This document shows positions 9,285-18,369 of a DNA stretch of 64,000 bases, piece by piece (the stretch's first letter is position 1; each line of letters starts with the position of its first letter). Position numbers and translations under genes: made by a program. The stretch is from Aquibacillus kalidii (GTDB taxonomy: Bacteria; Bacillota; Bacilli; Bacillales; Amphibacillaceae): the NCBI RefSeq assembly GCF_014280935.1, contig NZ_JACLZI010000030.1, positions 1-64,000 of the forward strand, given 5' to 3'. The notes beneath the pieces are model-generated. The model was not told the origin of the DNA. It was given only the letters and a program-made list of their open reading frames with translations, and ran no database searches.

Positions 9285-9761
9285 ATGATGAAACATATAG
9301 TCCGATTACTTTTGCTTTTAGTGGTATTTCTGCTAGTTACTGGGTGTAACTCTAGTGAAGAACAAGACGAATTATTTCAGTTAAAAGGTTCTAATGTAGG
9401 AGATAACAGTGCTGTAGCTAATATCGTAAATCAATTAAAGCAAAGTGATCATTTTGAAGAAATGGAACTGAAAACAAAGGATGAGCCGTACGGTATAATT
9501 TTACAGTACAACTGGCAAAATTCAGAGCAAAAATTTAAGGAAACGGTTATATATAATGCCTCCTTTCTATTTACATTAGTTGAAAATGTAGACTGGATCA
9601 TCTTTCATATTGACACTCAAGAATATAAGCTGACAAAAGAAGGTTTATACGATTGGTACGGGACAGATCTAAGTGAATTTACAACTAAACAAGACCTAGT
9701 AAAACTCATAGAAGAAAAAATAGAAGATGAAAAAAGCGTTAATCAGCTGTTAAGTAATTAA
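9285..9761 (+). CDS. lipoprotein with DUF4825-like domain
   Basis: This 158-aa protein begins with a signal peptide ending in the lipobox LVTGC (cysteine near residue 21), so it should be lipid-anchored on the outer face of the membrane. The mature part resembles DUF4825 proteins (DNSAVANIVNQL and IIFHIDTQEY), a domain found in Firmicute lipoproteins and signalling proteins without an assigned function. AGGAGG precedes two adjacent ATG codons (9285 and 9288); either could be used. It is monocistronic. Confidence 0.75.
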   Translation: MMKHIVRLLLLLVVFLLVTGCNSSEEQDELFQLKGSNVGDNSAVANIVNQLKQSDHFEEMELKTKDEPYGIILQYNWQNSEQKFKETVIYNASFLFTLVENVDWIIFHIDTQEYKLTKEGLYDWYGTDLSEFTTKQDLVKLIEEKIEDEKSVNQLLSN

Positions 9762-9782
9762 ATGCTTCAAAGGCTATATTGA

Positions 9783-9894
9783 CGGATATAAATTGGGAAT
9801 GAAGTGATTTATTTGGCAGGTGGGCGGATATATTCAGGAAACGGGCGGATATATGCTGAAGTTGGACGGATATGTTTGAATTTTCGACGGATAT
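9783..9894. repeat. 21-bp-period CGGATAT tandem repeat
   Basis: CGGATAT occurs at 9783, 9825, 9846, 9867 and 9888. The last four are spaced exactly 21 bp apart, and the first is two periods earlier with a degenerate unit between. Minus-strand translation gives a seven-residue repeat beginning NIS or HIS, but that frame has no start or family support, so I treat it as non-coding repeat DNA. Confidence 0.75.
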
Positions 9895-9918
9895 GTTTGC
9901 TAACCAGTATTTATCCAT

Positions 9919-9954
9919 AAAAAAAGGAGCTTGGAAACCCATGCTCCTTTTTTT
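9919..9954. terminator. bidirectional terminator
   Basis: GGAGC, a 12-nt loop and GCTCC are flanked by A7 and T7. It serves the ABC exporter gene on the minus strand. Confidence 0.85.
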
Positions 9955-9963
9955 GAATTATTA

Positions 9964-11745
9964 TTAATGCTGTTCCACATAGTCATTCATCGTTGGTTCG
10001 TCATCTAATTGTTGGACTTGATACAATCGGTGGTAGCCACCTTGTAATTCCATTAATTCCTTGTGGGTTCCTTGTTCAATAACCTCACCATTTTCTATTA
10101 AGACAATCCGATCAGCATGTGTAATTGTCGACAACCGGTGTGCCACAATAAATGTAGTTCTATCTGAAGCAAGTTTTTCTAACGCTTCTTGGATTAGATG
10201 TTCACTTTCTAAATCAAGCGCAGATGTTGCTTCATCTAAGATAAGGATTGGTGGATTCTTTAAAAAGATACGGGCAATGGCAATTCGCTGTTTCTGCCCA
10301 CCAGATAACTTAACGCCACGTTCACCGACTAATGTATCATAATCATTCGTAAGTTCAGATATAAAGTCATGGGCATTAGCTGCTTTAGCCGCTTTGATTA
10401 CTTCTTCATCAGAAGCATTGGGATTTCCCATTCGGATATTCATTGCAATGGATTCACTAAACAAAATGTTATCTTGTAAAACCATTCCAATTTTATCCCT
10501 TAATGATCTTGCTTTCACGTCTCGTATGTCGGTTCCATCAATTTTAATACTACCACTAGACACATCGTAGAACCGTGGTATCAAACTAATAATCGTAGAT
10601 TTACCGCCACCACTCATTCCCACAAATGCAATGGTTTCCCCTTGCTTTACATTTAGTGATATGTCTTTTAATACTAACGATTCCTCGTCTTCATATCTGA
10701 ATGTAACCTTATCAAACTCTACCTCGCCCTTAATTTCTTCTAATTTCTTTGCGTTCGGCTTATCGGTAATATCGTACTCTTCATCTAAAAATTCATACAT
10801 ACGATCCATTGATGCGATTGATTGAACAAGTGTAGTAGAAGAACTGATTAATCTTCTTAATGGACTATAAACCCTATCCATATACCCTACAAATGCAGCA
10901 ATCGTACCAACCGTTAAATCACCCGTAATCGCAAAGTACCCTGCAAATGCTATAACTAATAATGGAGCAAGGTCTGTAATAGTGTTCATCACAGCAAACG
11001 TCTTGGCGTTCCACGACGTATGCTCAATCGCTTTATCAAGAAAGTTACTGTTTTGACGATTAAACTGATCTTGCTCATATTCTTCTAAAGCAAAACTACG
11101 CGTCACAGGTATCCCTTGAACACGTTCGTGTAAGTGGCCTTGCACCTCAGCTAATGCTTGGGATCTATTCTTTGTAAGATTCCGCAGTCTTCCGTAAAAG
11201 AGTTTTACTGCAAATCCATACAGTGGGAAGAGTGCTATTGCAACAATTGTTAACCAAAAATTCATCGACATCATAATTCCAACTGCAATAAGAATGGTAA
11301 CCATATCGAGCCATACATTCATAAGACCTGTCATAACGAAGTTTTTCGTTTGTTCAACGTCGTGAATGACTCTCGAAATTATTTCACCTGTTTTTGTTTG
11401 TGAATAATACTTTAGGCTTAATTTTTGAATATGATCAAATAGCTTTTCACGAATATCATATAAAATTTTATTACCTGTCCATTGCGCTAAGTATTGTCGG
11501 TAATATTCAATTGGCGGTCTAAGCACTAGAAACACCAAGAATGCTCCACCTACCAACCAATATAGTTCTGAAAGTTTCTCTGCATTAGTCATCTGCTCTG
11601 CACCGATTATATCGTCAATCACATACTTAACGATAAGTGGCATTAATAATGGAATACCGAACTTAAATATACCAATTAAAACAGTTAATAAAATTTTCCA
11701 CTTATACGGTTTTACAAATGACAAATATCTCTTTATACTATCCAA
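9964..11745 (-). CDS. ygaD: ABC exporter half-transporter (YgaD-like)
   Basis: This 593-aa protein fuses a six-helix ABC exporter membrane domain (about 1-310) to a nucleotide-binding domain. The latter has Walker [10 protein letters not shown], signature LSGGQ, Walker [12 protein letters not shown] and the switch histidine in VAHRLST. It should dimerise and export a lipid, peptide or drug-like substrate; the substrate is unknown. Sequence and the adjacency to ygaC point to YgaD. The start is placed at a TTG with AGAGGGG ten bases upstream; a GTG four codons earlier overlaps that site. Confidence 0.9.
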   Translation of the reverse strand: MDSIKRYLSFVKPYKWKILLTVLIGIFKFGIPLLMPLIVKYVIDDIIGAEQMTNAEKLSELYWLVGGAFLVFLVLRPPIEYYRQYLAQWTGNKILYDIREKLFDHIQKLSLKYYSQTKTGEIISRVIHDVEQTKNFVMTGLMNVWLDMVTILIAVGIMMSMNFWLTIVAIALFPLYGFAVKLFYGRLRNLTKNRSQALAEVQGHLHERVQGIPVTRSFALEEYEQDQFNRQNSNFLDKAIEHTSWNAKTFAVMNTITDLAPLLVIAFAGYFAITGDLTVGTIAAFVGYMDRVYSPLRRLISSSTTLVQSIASMDRMYEFLDEEYDITDKPNAKKLEEIKGEVEFDKVTFRYEDEESLVLKDISLNVKQGETIAFVGMSGGGKSTIISLIPRFYDVSSGSIKIDGTDIRDVKARSLRDKIGMVLQDNILFSESIAMNIRMGNPNASDEEVIKAAKAANAHDFISELTNDYDTLVGERGVKLSGGQKQRIAIARIFLKNPPILILDEATSALDLESEHLIQEALEKLASDRTTFIVAHRLSTITHADRIVLIENGEVIEQGTHKELMELQGGYHRLYQVQQLDDEPTMNDYVEQH

Positions 11746-11847
11746 ATCAGAAATCACCCCTCTAATAAAAACACATCAACCTCTAATATAAAAACCTTGT
11801 CACCATTTTAAAGAGACAAGGAATTAATTAAACTTATTAATAATATT

Positions 11848-12375
11848 TTACCGATAAGTCAAGTAACGTTCGTACCATTGGTCAACAAACTCTGGTGAAA
11901 AAGGACCTTTTCTTTGTCTAATCCATCTAATTAAGTATTCTATGTTGTTTTTAAGAATGCTATCTAATACCTTAGGATAATTCATCTGTCGACTATGCAA
12001 CTCATACTCATCTTCGTCTAATAAAGTAAACGTCATATCAGGAAATACTTTGATATCAAGGTCATAATCAATGTACTTCACTGCCGCTTCTTCAAAAACA
12101 AACGGGGAGCTAATATTACAATAATAGTAAATACCATCGTTACGTAACATTCCTATGATATTAAACCAGTGTTTAGAATGAAAATAACAAATTGCTGGCT
12201 CTCTTGTTGTCCATGTACGACCGTCGCTTTCTGTCACCAACGTTTTATCGTTAGCTCCAATTACCATATTACTTGTCCCTTTTAACACCATACTTGTATC
12301 CCAAACGCGATGGAGTTGCCCATTGTGTTTATAGCTTTGAATTTGTATGGTGGAACCTGGTTCTAGGCCGTCCAT
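11848..12375 (-). CDS. ygaC: DUF402 nucleoside phosphatase family protein YgaC
   Basis: This 175-aa protein matches Bacillus YgaC over its whole length ([10 protein letters not shown]-type block, [28 protein letters not shown] and [18 protein letters not shown]). Members of the DUF402/FomD-like fold hydrolyse nucleoside di- and triphosphates using acidic clusters such as DYDLD and DEDEYE, which are present. The ATG at 12375 has AGGAAGATAGG upstream; earlier in-frame ATGs lack ribosome binding sites. It lies upstream of ygaD on the same strand with a 100-bp gap. Confidence 0.9.
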   Translation of the reverse strand: MDGLEPGSTIQIQSYKHNGQLHRVWDTSMVLKGTSNMVIGANDKTLVTESDGRTWTTREPAICYFHSKHWFNIIGMLRNDGIYYYCNISSPFVFEEAAVKYIDYDLDIKVFPDMTFTLLDEDEYELHSRQMNYPKVLDSILKNNIEYLIRWIRQRKGPFSPEFVDQWYERYLTYR

Positions 12376-12504
12376 CCTATCTTCCTTTCTAATATAATGT
12401 CGAATTAGGTTAATAAATTTATTATAACTTTTATGCATAAAGAATGGAAACAAAAGACTAAAATAGTTGGAGGTAGGTTTTCCCACATTTTATATAAAGA
12501 AAAA

Positions 12505-12532
12505 GGAGCTCTCCTCGTTTGGGAGAGCTCCT
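12505..12532 (-). terminator. terminator after sspE
   Basis: Near-perfect stem GGAGCTCTCC / GGGAGAGCTCC. On the minus strand it is followed by TTTTTCTTT. Confidence 0.85.
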
Positions 12533-12552
12533 GATCATTCAGGGATTAACCA

Positions 12553-12729
12553 TTACTTCTTGTTAGCTTTAGACTGTTGGTTTTGTCTTCTAACTTCTTG
12601 TGCGTTAGTTTCAGAAGCAAATTCAGTACCAAATTGTCCTTGACCTTTAGAAGCTTGGTTTTGCTTTCTTACTTCCTCGATGTTAGTACCTGCAACAGTT
12701 TCATTTGGCTGCTTTTGTTTTTTAGCCAT
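12553..12729 (-). CDS. sspE: gamma-type small acid-soluble spore protein
   Basis: This 58-aa protein is rich in Gln, Asn and Lys. It has two copies of a block, NIEEVRKQNQ and NAQEVRRQNQ, separated by a spacer containing the GPR-protease-like site FGTEFASET. This is the gamma-type SASP, an amino-acid store in the spore core made in the forespore and degraded on germination. The start is the ATG after GGAGGTGATAGAC. It lies just upstream of ygaC as in B. subtilis. Confidence 0.95.
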   Translation of the reverse strand: MAKKQKQPNETVAGTNIEEVRKQNQASKGQGQFGTEFASETNAQEVRRQNQQSKANKK

Positions 12730-12892
12730 GTCTATCACCTCCGCAAGAATTAATTTACCCATATCAGGAGTTTATATTCTTAAATAAAAGAATTCATTTT
12801 TTACCAATTCATTAGCTTTATCACCTAATTATGAATGATTTTAATCAACGAAGTCTAAAATATAACTATCTTAAGAAAAAGGGTGAATATGT

Positions 12893-13072
12893 ATGTACAC
12901 AAGACGAGATATGAGTGCATTAATCATGGAGGAGAAATCCTCTTGGAGTAAGGGAGAACTGCAGTATTACCATAATGCACTATCACAAATAGCTCCGTAC
13001 TTAAATGAAGAGGGCACTACAATTCTAAGGGAGATAAATAAGGAAATTATCGAACGAGGCGGTATACATTAA
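12893..13072 (+). CDS. small hypothetical protein between sspE and mutY
   Basis: This 59-aa soluble, charged protein starts MYTRRDMSALIMEEK and contains WSKGELQYYHNAL. A weak ribosome binding site (AAAAGGGTGA) precedes two possible ATGs (12889 is out of frame; 12893 gives this protein). The stop codon runs straight into a terminator stem shared with mutY. It may be equivalent to one of the small genes between mutY and sspE in other bacilli, but I cannot name it with confidence. Function unknown. Confidence 0.6.
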   Translation: MYTRRDMSALIMEEKSSWSKGELQYYHNALSQIAPYLNEEGTTILREINKEIIERGGIH

Positions 13073-13096
13073 AAAGGCCCTTAACAAGGACCTTTA
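13073..13096. terminator. bidirectional terminator
   Basis: AAAGG-C-CC / GG-A-CCTTT stem around TTAACAA, at the junction of two convergent genes. Confidence 0.65.
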
Positions 13097-14182
13097 CTTC
13101 AAAATGATCTGCTCTCTTATCTTTTGATGTGATACAGGGAAAGGATAGTCTGTTAATTGATTTAATGGAATGAACTGAGCTCTGGCACCCGTCAAACTTC
13201 CACTTTCACATGTGGCTTCGAACACCTGGATATCCCAGGTCAAATGGGAAAATACATGCTTGATGCTTTTAAGCTTAGTTCCCACTGAAATTTCAATACC
13301 ATACACTTGACTAATCCATTGTGTAGCATGTTCGACATCTACCTCCGCAGAAGGAACCATTGGAAACTGCCATAGGTTAGCTAATAGTCCAGAATCAGGT
13401 CTTTGTTCAACTAGGTAATTATCATATTTATCCTTAATAATATAGGAGAAATATTGAACATGTTTTTGTTTTTTAGCTTTTGACTTAACAGGGAGTTGTT
13501 CCTGGATTCCATTTTCGAAGGCTTTACAATGTTCTTGGACTGGACATAATAAACAGGATGGTGATTTAGGCGTACAAATTAAGGCACCTAATTCCATTAA
13601 GCCTTGATTAAAGGAAGAAGGATTAGCTTTAGAGATAATCTGTCTTACACACGCTTCAAATATTTTACGAGTACTCTGCTTTGCAATATCCTTTTCAATC
13701 TGTAAAATTCTAGATAAAACGCGCATAACATTTCCATCTACAGCAGGTTCCGGCACTCCATAAGCAATGCTTAGAATAGCACCGGTAGTATAAGGTCCAA
13801 CACCTTTTAATCCAGACACTTCTTCAGGCACGTCCGGTACTTTACTGTCATAGGATGATACTACTTCGCGAACAGCGGTTTGAAGATTTCGTGCACGGGA
13901 ATAGTAACCTAGACCTTCCCATGCCTTTAAGACGTCTTGTTCATCCGCTTCAGCAAGGTCGGCTAATGTTGGAAACTTTTCAATAAAATTATTGAAGTAT
14001 GGGATCACCGTATCTACCTTTGTTTGCTGAAGCATGATTTCGGATACCCAGACTTTATAAGGATCTTGATCTTGTCTCCAAGGTAGATCACGCTTTTCTT
14101 TTTCAAACCAGTTTATAAGATCTGCTTGAAAACTTGTACGATCAAATTCTTGTAACAAACTCTCTATATCGTTATTTTTCAT
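13094..14182 (-). CDS. mutY: A/G-specific adenine glycosylase MutY
   Basis: This 362-aa base-excision enzyme removes A mispaired with 8-oxoG. The catalytic Glu lies in SEIMLQQTKVDTV, the helix-hairpin-helix in VSGLKGVGPYTTGAIL, and the catalytic Asp in AVDGNVMRV. The 4Fe-4S loop has C-x6-C-x2-C-x5-C spacing (CTPKSPSCLLCPVQEHC). The C-terminal third is the NUDIX-like 8-oxoG recognition domain (LWQFPMVP and HVFSHLTWDIQVF). The gene is intact and divergent from yfhP. Confidence 0.96.
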   Translation of the reverse strand: MKNNDIESLLQEFDRTSFQADLINWFEKEKRDLPWRQDQDPYKVWVSEIMLQQTKVDTVIPYFNNFIEKFPTLADLAEADEQDVLKAWEGLGYYSRARNLQTAVREVVSSYDSKVPDVPEEVSGLKGVGPYTTGAILSIAYGVPEPAVDGNVMRVLSRILQIEKDIAKQSTRKIFEACVRQIISKANPSSFNQGLMELGALICTPKSPSCLLCPVQEHCKAFENGIQEQLPVKSKAKKQKHVQYFSYIIKDKYDNYLVEQRPDSGLLANLWQFPMVPSAEVDVEHATQWISQVYGIEISVGTKLKSIKHVFSHLTWDIQVFEATCESGSLTGARAQFIPLNQLTDYPFPVSHQKIREQIILK

Positions 14183-14246
14183 AAATTACATCCTTCATGT
14201 TACACTTAAATTAGTTGTATCTATACGACAAAGGAGGACCTAATGG

Positions 14247-15236
14247 ATGGATACAGGAACACATATAGTAATGGGTGTTGCTTTAGGTGGATTGGCCACC
14301 CTTGATCCTGCTGTACAAAACGATCCAGCATTATTTAGTGCAGTAATGGTGGGTACGATACTAGGTTCACAGGCACCTGACTTCGATACAATATTAAAAT
14401 TAAAAAATAATGCAGTATATATTAGACATCACCGTGGCCTTACACATTCCATGCCTGCAGTCCTTTTTTGGGGACTTGCAGTATCAGGCATTATCTATGC
14501 GTTTACCCCTGATGTACCATATCTCAATCTATGGTTATGGACCTTTCTAGCCGTCATTTTACACGTGCTTGTCGATGTGTTCAACGCTTATGGTACACAA
14601 GCCTACCGCCCATTTACAAACAGGTGGGTCGCTTATGGCTTTATTAACACGTTCGATTCGTACATTTTCACCTTTCACATTATCGGGATAATCGCCTGGT
14701 CATTAGGAGCAAACCCAGCCTTTACCTGGCTAATCATTTATTTTGTGATCCTATTATATTATATAAAAAGATATTTAGAAAAACGAGAACTGGTTCGGAA
14801 AATTAATGAGTATTATCCCGATGTCGAAAAAGTTGCTACCTCTCCAACAATGAAACAAAACATCTGGAGACTGGCCATTACTACAAAGGATAAATTCTAC
14901 GTCGGTATAGCACGTAATGGTCATATTGATATTATAGATGAATTCAATAAAATACCATTGCCTGATAACAAACTTATGGCTAGAGCAAAAGAGGACAAAA
15001 ATGTCTCTGCTTTTCTTTCCTTTTCTCCCGTATACCGTTGGGAAATGAACAAATATGACGACTATACTGAAGTTAGATTTATTGACTTAAGGTATCGTTC
15101 AAAAGGGCATTATCCATTTGTTGCAGTTGTTCAAATAAATGAAGATCTTAAGATTCTAAGCTCCTATACAGGCTGGATCTTCTCCGAACAGAAGCTACAA
15201 CGTAAGCTAATGCTTGGTGAAAACCCGACTACTTAA
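14247..15236 (+). CDS. yfhP: YfhP-type membrane-bound metal-dependent hydrolase
   Basis: This 329-aa protein of the DUF457/YdjM-like family has the N-terminal MDTGTHIVMG, DFDTILKLK and HHRGLTHS motifs that supply putative metal ligands. Several transmembrane helices follow (about 75-95, 100-120, 140-180), then a soluble C-terminal domain. B. subtilis YfhP has been reported as a negative regulator of the neighbouring yfhQRST region, but its enzymatic substrate is unknown. The ribosome binding site is AGGAGG. The arrangement divergent to mutY is conserved. Confidence 0.88.
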   Translation: MDTGTHIVMGVALGGLATLDPAVQNDPALFSAVMVGTILGSQAPDFDTILKLKNNAVYIRHHRGLTHSMPAVLFWGLAVSGIIYAFTPDVPYLNLWLWTFLAVILHVLVDVFNAYGTQAYRPFTNRWVAYGFINTFDSYIFTFHIIGIIAWSLGANPAFTWLIIYFVILLYYIKRYLEKRELVRKINEYYPDVEKVATSPTMKQNIWRLAITTKDKFYVGIARNGHIDIIDEFNKIPLPDNKLMARAKEDKNVSAFLSFSPVYRWEMNKYDDYTEVRFIDLRYRSKGHYPFVAVVQINEDLKILSSYTGWIFSEQKLQRKLMLGENPTT

Positions 15237-15242
15237 TATTTT

Positions 15243-15270
15243 AAGGCTATGCAGTGACTGCACAGCCTTT
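15243..15270 (+). terminator. terminator after yfhP
   Basis: AAGGCT-A-TGCAG / CTGCA-C-AGCCTT followed by TTTTACTTTTG. The rest of the gap to 15430 shows no gene. Confidence 0.8.
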
Positions 15271-15429
15271 TTACTTTTGTTCCTATTTGATGACGTAACT
15301 TTTCCTCGGATATGAATTTGGTTACTTTTCACTACATAGCTCTATCGATTCACTCATTCAAATACGAATTTTTCACACTGAAGAAAAATCATGATCCATT
15401 GATCCTATTGTTAATTATGACTAGTCCTA

Positions 15430-15696
15430 TTACTGTAAATACTGCTTCTTTTCAAAAAGCCTCTTATACTTTTGGTTATTTTCCACAAACTCGTGCAATC
15501 TTGGACCATAATTTTCGATCCATCTTGTAACGATATCCTCAGTAACTTTTTGCCCTTCGTATCCTCTACCAGCTTTGGCACGAGTTGCTTCAAAATCTTC
15601 CCATAGTAATTCAACCCATGTTCGGGCATCATCAATCGTTAAGGTCTTGTTTTTATCATATAATCGCTCTGCTAAGCGTTGAATACTCTCTTGCAA
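15430..15696 (-). CDS. yfhJ: YfhJ family (WVELL) protein
   Basis: This 88-aa soluble helical protein contains the family-naming motif TWVELLWEDFEATRAKAGR and matches B. subtilis YfhJ in length and neighbourhood. Its function is unknown. The start is a TTG after GGGGTGAACGTTT. Confidence 0.88.
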   Translation of the reverse strand: MQESIQRLAERLYDKNKTLTIDDARTWVELLWEDFEATRAKAGRGYEGQKVTEDIVTRWIENYGPRLHEFVENNQKYKRLFEKKQYLQ

Positions 15697-15785
15697 AAAC
15701 GTTCACCCCATATCTTTTTTCTTTGCACATACTTACCAACGAGATAATCGTTATTGTACCACATAACATTGCAATTTAAGCACAC

Positions 15786-15823
15786 ATTAAATAGTGCAAC
15801 ACCTTAACTAGTTGCTATTTAAT
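15786..15823. repeat. inverted repeat abutting the sspK ribosome binding site
   Basis: ATTAAATAG-TG-CAAC pairs with GTTG-C-TATTTAAT across a 10-nt loop and ends one base before GGGAGG. It could fold in the sspK mRNA leader or act as a DNA operator. Confidence 0.5.
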
Positions 15824-15837
15824 GGGAGGTTTGACGA

Positions 15838-15984
15838 ATGCGAAATAAAAAGTATGGATTCCCAGTTGACAGACCTCATATGGATGGTCTACCTCGTGCA
15901 AAAGCAAAGTTTAGCCCAAAACGTGCGGATGGGTCAACCAACACTCGTCCACAAGAACGTATGAAGCAGTCTAATCAACGATAA
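15838..15984 (+). CDS. sspK: small acid-soluble spore protein K
   Basis: This 48-aa protein starts MRNKKYGFPVDRPH and ends NTRPQERMKQSNQR, the signature of SspK (minor SASP). It is expected in the forespore core. GGGAGG precedes the ATG. It is followed 20 bp later by a second small spore-type gene, so the two are probably cotranscribed. In B. subtilis sspK (yfhL) sits in the same yfh neighbourhood. Confidence 0.88.
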   Translation: MRNKKYGFPVDRPHMDGLPRAKAKFSPKRADGSTNTRPQERMKQSNQR

Positions 15985-16003
15985 CTCTTAGGAGGAATCA
16001 AGC

Positions 16004-16162
16004 ATGTCCAAACACAAACCATTCTTTTCAAACCGATATCAAGACCCATTTCAAAACCCACGTGCAAGTCGTAAGCACGCGAGTCACCAAATTAATGGTG
16101 AAACTAGAAAAAGTCAAGGTGAAATTATTACTGCCGTGCAAGCTGGAAAACGTGGTATTTAA
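16004..16162 (+). CDS. YpzG-like small protein
   Basis: This 52-aa basic protein has the pattern of the YpzG family (DPFQNPRASRKHASHQINGET), small proteins common in spore formers and of unknown role. AGGAGG precedes the ATG. It lies 19 bp after sspK, in an apparent two-gene operon ending in a hairpin terminator, so forespore expression is a fair inference. Confidence 0.75.
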   Translation: MSKHKPFFSNRYQDPFQNPRASRKHASHQINGETRKSQGEIITAVQAGKRGI

Positions 16163-16176
16163 TTAAATTCAACTAG

Positions 16177-16201
16177 GGTGCAGCTCATTATGAGCTGTAC
16201 C
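16177..16201. terminator. bidirectional terminator
   Basis: GGTGCAGCTCA / TGAGCTGTACC stem followed by TTTATTTTT on the plus strand. It lies between convergent genes. Confidence 0.8.
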
Positions 16202-16202
16202 T

Positions 16203-16532
16203 TTATTTTTTGTTTCCTAAAACTGAAATTGGCAAAGCTTCTTGTTTGTCATATTTCTGACCAAGTAAGTTAATACGATGACCCCACGCAAATACGCCAT
16301 TTATATAATCAATCTGAAAAGTTTGACCAGGGTCTCCTTGTAGTTCATACGTTTCCTCTTTTTTATAGTCCTTAGGATTTAACGTATATGCTAAGGCCAT
16401 TTGCATTTTTCTTTCGATAATAGCATACTCACTAATATTTCCAACCTGCTCTGCCTTAAGCAATTTTTCCTTAAGTTTGGACACTTCGTCACGTAATTCT
16501 TCTACTGTGAATTCACTATATCTTTTCTCCAT
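16203..16532 (-). CDS. yfhH: YfhH family protein (DUF1811)
   Basis: This 109-aa protein has an N-terminal coiled coil (YSEFTVEELRDEVSKLKEK), then a small beta-rich part with ELQGDPGQTFQIDYINGVFA and WGHRINLL, as in B. subtilis YfhH. Its function is unknown. On the minus strand a hairpin (CTTTCCCA / TGGGAAAG, 16553-16572) lies directly upstream of its AGGAGGAAGC ribosome binding site. Confidence 0.88.
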   Translation of the reverse strand: MEKRYSEFTVEELRDEVSKLKEKLLKAEQVGNISEYAIIERKMQMALAYTLNPKDYKKEETYELQGDPGQTFQIDYINGVFAWGHRINLLGQKYDKQEALPISVLGNKK

Positions 16533-16641
16533 GGATGCTTCCTCCTGAGCTTTCCCACTTTAATGGGAAAGTACTTCTCTTTTTTATTTGCATTATTAAA
16601 GGGTATAATCAATATAAAGACTATAACAAAGGGGAATAACT

Positions 16642-17448
16642 ATGCTCAAATTATTTGCCACAGACCTTGACGGAACATTATTAGGAAAAGGAAACCATAT
16701 AATAGACGAAGACAAACACGCAATCCATCGGTTAATCAGCCAAGGCATCGAATTCGCTGTTGCGACAGGTCGAATGGACCGCGATATTGTGAAAATATTG
16801 ACCGACATAGAAGCCAAAGGGCATCGGATTAGTCAAAATGGTGCTTTTGTTTTTGATAAAGAAAACAGACGACTTTACAAGCAAACATTTAATAAAGAGG
16901 TTAGTACATTGGTTCACAAGGCTGTTGCTGAGCATCATGATGTCTTTTGTATTACAACCGCAGATGAAATTTATATTTCCAAGAAAACAGCTCAAATCCG
17001 TGAGTTCGAACCATTGCTTTTGTTTCCTCTTTTAGAGGGTGTTGATTTCATCCATGAATACGGACAGAGAATTCATCCTAGCAAGTATATGCTAATTGGA
17101 GAAACCGATGAAATTATAGCAGCTCAAGACAAACTTAACGCATCTTTTTCTGATGTAACAGAAAGCTACCTATCCGATAACCACTGTGTCGATATCGTCC
17201 CAAAGGGTACAAGTAAGGCAGTCGGACTAGAGCAACTAGTAAAAAACATGTCAATCAAACCAGAAGAAATAGCTGTTATTGGTGATTCTTTTAATGATAT
17301 TCCAATGTTTGAGATGACTCCATATAGCTATGCAATGGAGAGTGCTCATCCAGATGTAAAAAAGAAAGCAAGTAAAGTTGTGAAACATGTCCATGAAGCA
17401 ATAGACGATATACTTATCCATACCAGGGGTGAAGTTGGTTCTTTTTAA
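16642..17448 (+). CDS. Cof-type HAD-IIB family phosphatase
   Basis: This 268-aa sugar- or nucleotide-phosphatase-like enzyme has motif I DLDGTLLGKG (nucleophile D8, acid/base D10), motif II AVATGRM, and motif IV GDSFNDIPMFE near residue 215. The type IIB cap lies in between. Such enzymes dephosphorylate small metabolites with broad specificity, and the real substrate is unknown. AAAGGGG precedes the ATG. Confidence 0.88.
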   Translation: MLKLFATDLDGTLLGKGNHIIDEDKHAIHRLISQGIEFAVATGRMDRDIVKILTDIEAKGHRISQNGAFVFDKENRRLYKQTFNKEVSTLVHKAVAEHHDVFCITTADEIYISKKTAQIREFEPLLLFPLLEGVDFIHEYGQRIHPSKYMLIGETDEIIAAQDKLNASFSDVTESYLSDNHCVDIVPKGTSKAVGLEQLVKNMSIKPEEIAVIGDSFNDIPMFEMTPYSYAMESAHPDVKKKASKVVKHVHEAIDDILIHTRGEVGSF

Positions 17449-17476
17449 ATAAATACAAATCGAGGACAATTAACTT

Positions 17477-18301
17477 TTAACCTTCGTTTGATTGCTCCTC
17501 AATAAACTCATCAATCAGTGATATATCGAATCCTTTACGATATAATCCACCCTTAACTTTTTGTTTTAACTCAGCACCCTGTGCTTTGGTGGAGTATTTT
17601 CTCCAAAGCTTTTCACCTTGAAATGCTACAGCCATTTTTTCAGTATCTGTACTTTTCTCTTCTTGTGCTTCAGCCAATACATCACGAATTACATCGTTCG
17701 TAAACCCCTTTTGGATAAGCGTTTGTTGAAGGTTTTGTATTTGTTGCTTAAATGATTTTTTACTAGTTACTGAAAGCTTTTTTGTTACCCATTTAGCCGC
17801 TTTTTCATATTGCATTTCGTATGTAAAAGTAGCTAATGCTTCATCGATAACAGCTGGAGAGATTCCTTTTTCAATCAGTTCCTTTTTTAACAGCATCGGG
17901 CCTTTACTTGACGTATGCATTCTTGTATTGACAAGGGCGATGGCAAATTCCTTATCATTTAACAATTTTTCTTGAACTAGCCTGTCGATTATATGTTGAA
18001 TTTGTTCTGAATCCACTTCCTTTTTCATTAAATAGTCCACAATTTCTTTCTTTGAGCGCATTCTATAACTTAAATAGTTTAATGCTAATGAATAAGCTTT
18101 CTGTAGATTATCTTTTTGTATTAGGAGAGCAATCGTTGAAGAATCTAGCTCCATTCCTTTTTTAAGACCTGTTTCAATCAGTACGTCTTCATCGACACTA
18201 AAGCCATATGTTTCACCTTGTCCATCATCGATAAAGACGTTAAAACGATGTTTATTTTTTTGTTGAATAATTATCCGTGTAACCTTAGTCAATTCGATCA
18301 C
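17477..18301 (-). CDS. recX: recombination regulator RecX
   Basis: This 274-aa all-helical protein has repeated three-helix RecX modules (ALNYLSYRMRSKKEIVDYL; IIDRLVQEKLLNDKEFAIAL; LIEKGISPAVIDEAL). It modulates RecA filaments. The length equals B. subtilis RecX (YfhG), and the divergent yfhF is its usual neighbour. Confidence 0.93.
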   Translation of the reverse strand: MIELTKVTRIIIQQKNKHRFNVFIDDGQGETYGFSVDEDVLIETGLKKGMELDSSTIALLIQKDNLQKAYSLALNYLSYRMRSKKEIVDYLMKKEVDSEQIQHIIDRLVQEKLLNDKEFAIALVNTRMHTSSKGPMLLKKELIEKGISPAVIDEALATFTYEMQYEKAAKWVTKKLSVTSKKSFKQQIQNLQQTLIQKGFTNDVIRDVLAEAQEEKSTDTEKMAVAFQGEKLWRKYSTKAQGAELKQKVKGGLYRKGFDISLIDEFIEEQSNEG

Positions 18302-18369
18302 CTCATTACTTTTATTTTACCACATACAAACGTATGTTTGTAATCATATTTCATAGAGGAGGACTAAAC

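Noticed and set aside
9739-9942. Minus-strand 67-codon gene with seven-residue repeats
   Set aside because: The frame is a by-product of the 21-bp DNA repeat; it has no ribosome binding site and runs through a terminator.
15411-15635. Second minus-strand gene overlapping yfhJ
   Set aside because: It is a shadow frame of yfhJ without its own ribosome binding site; the WVELL frame is the real gene.
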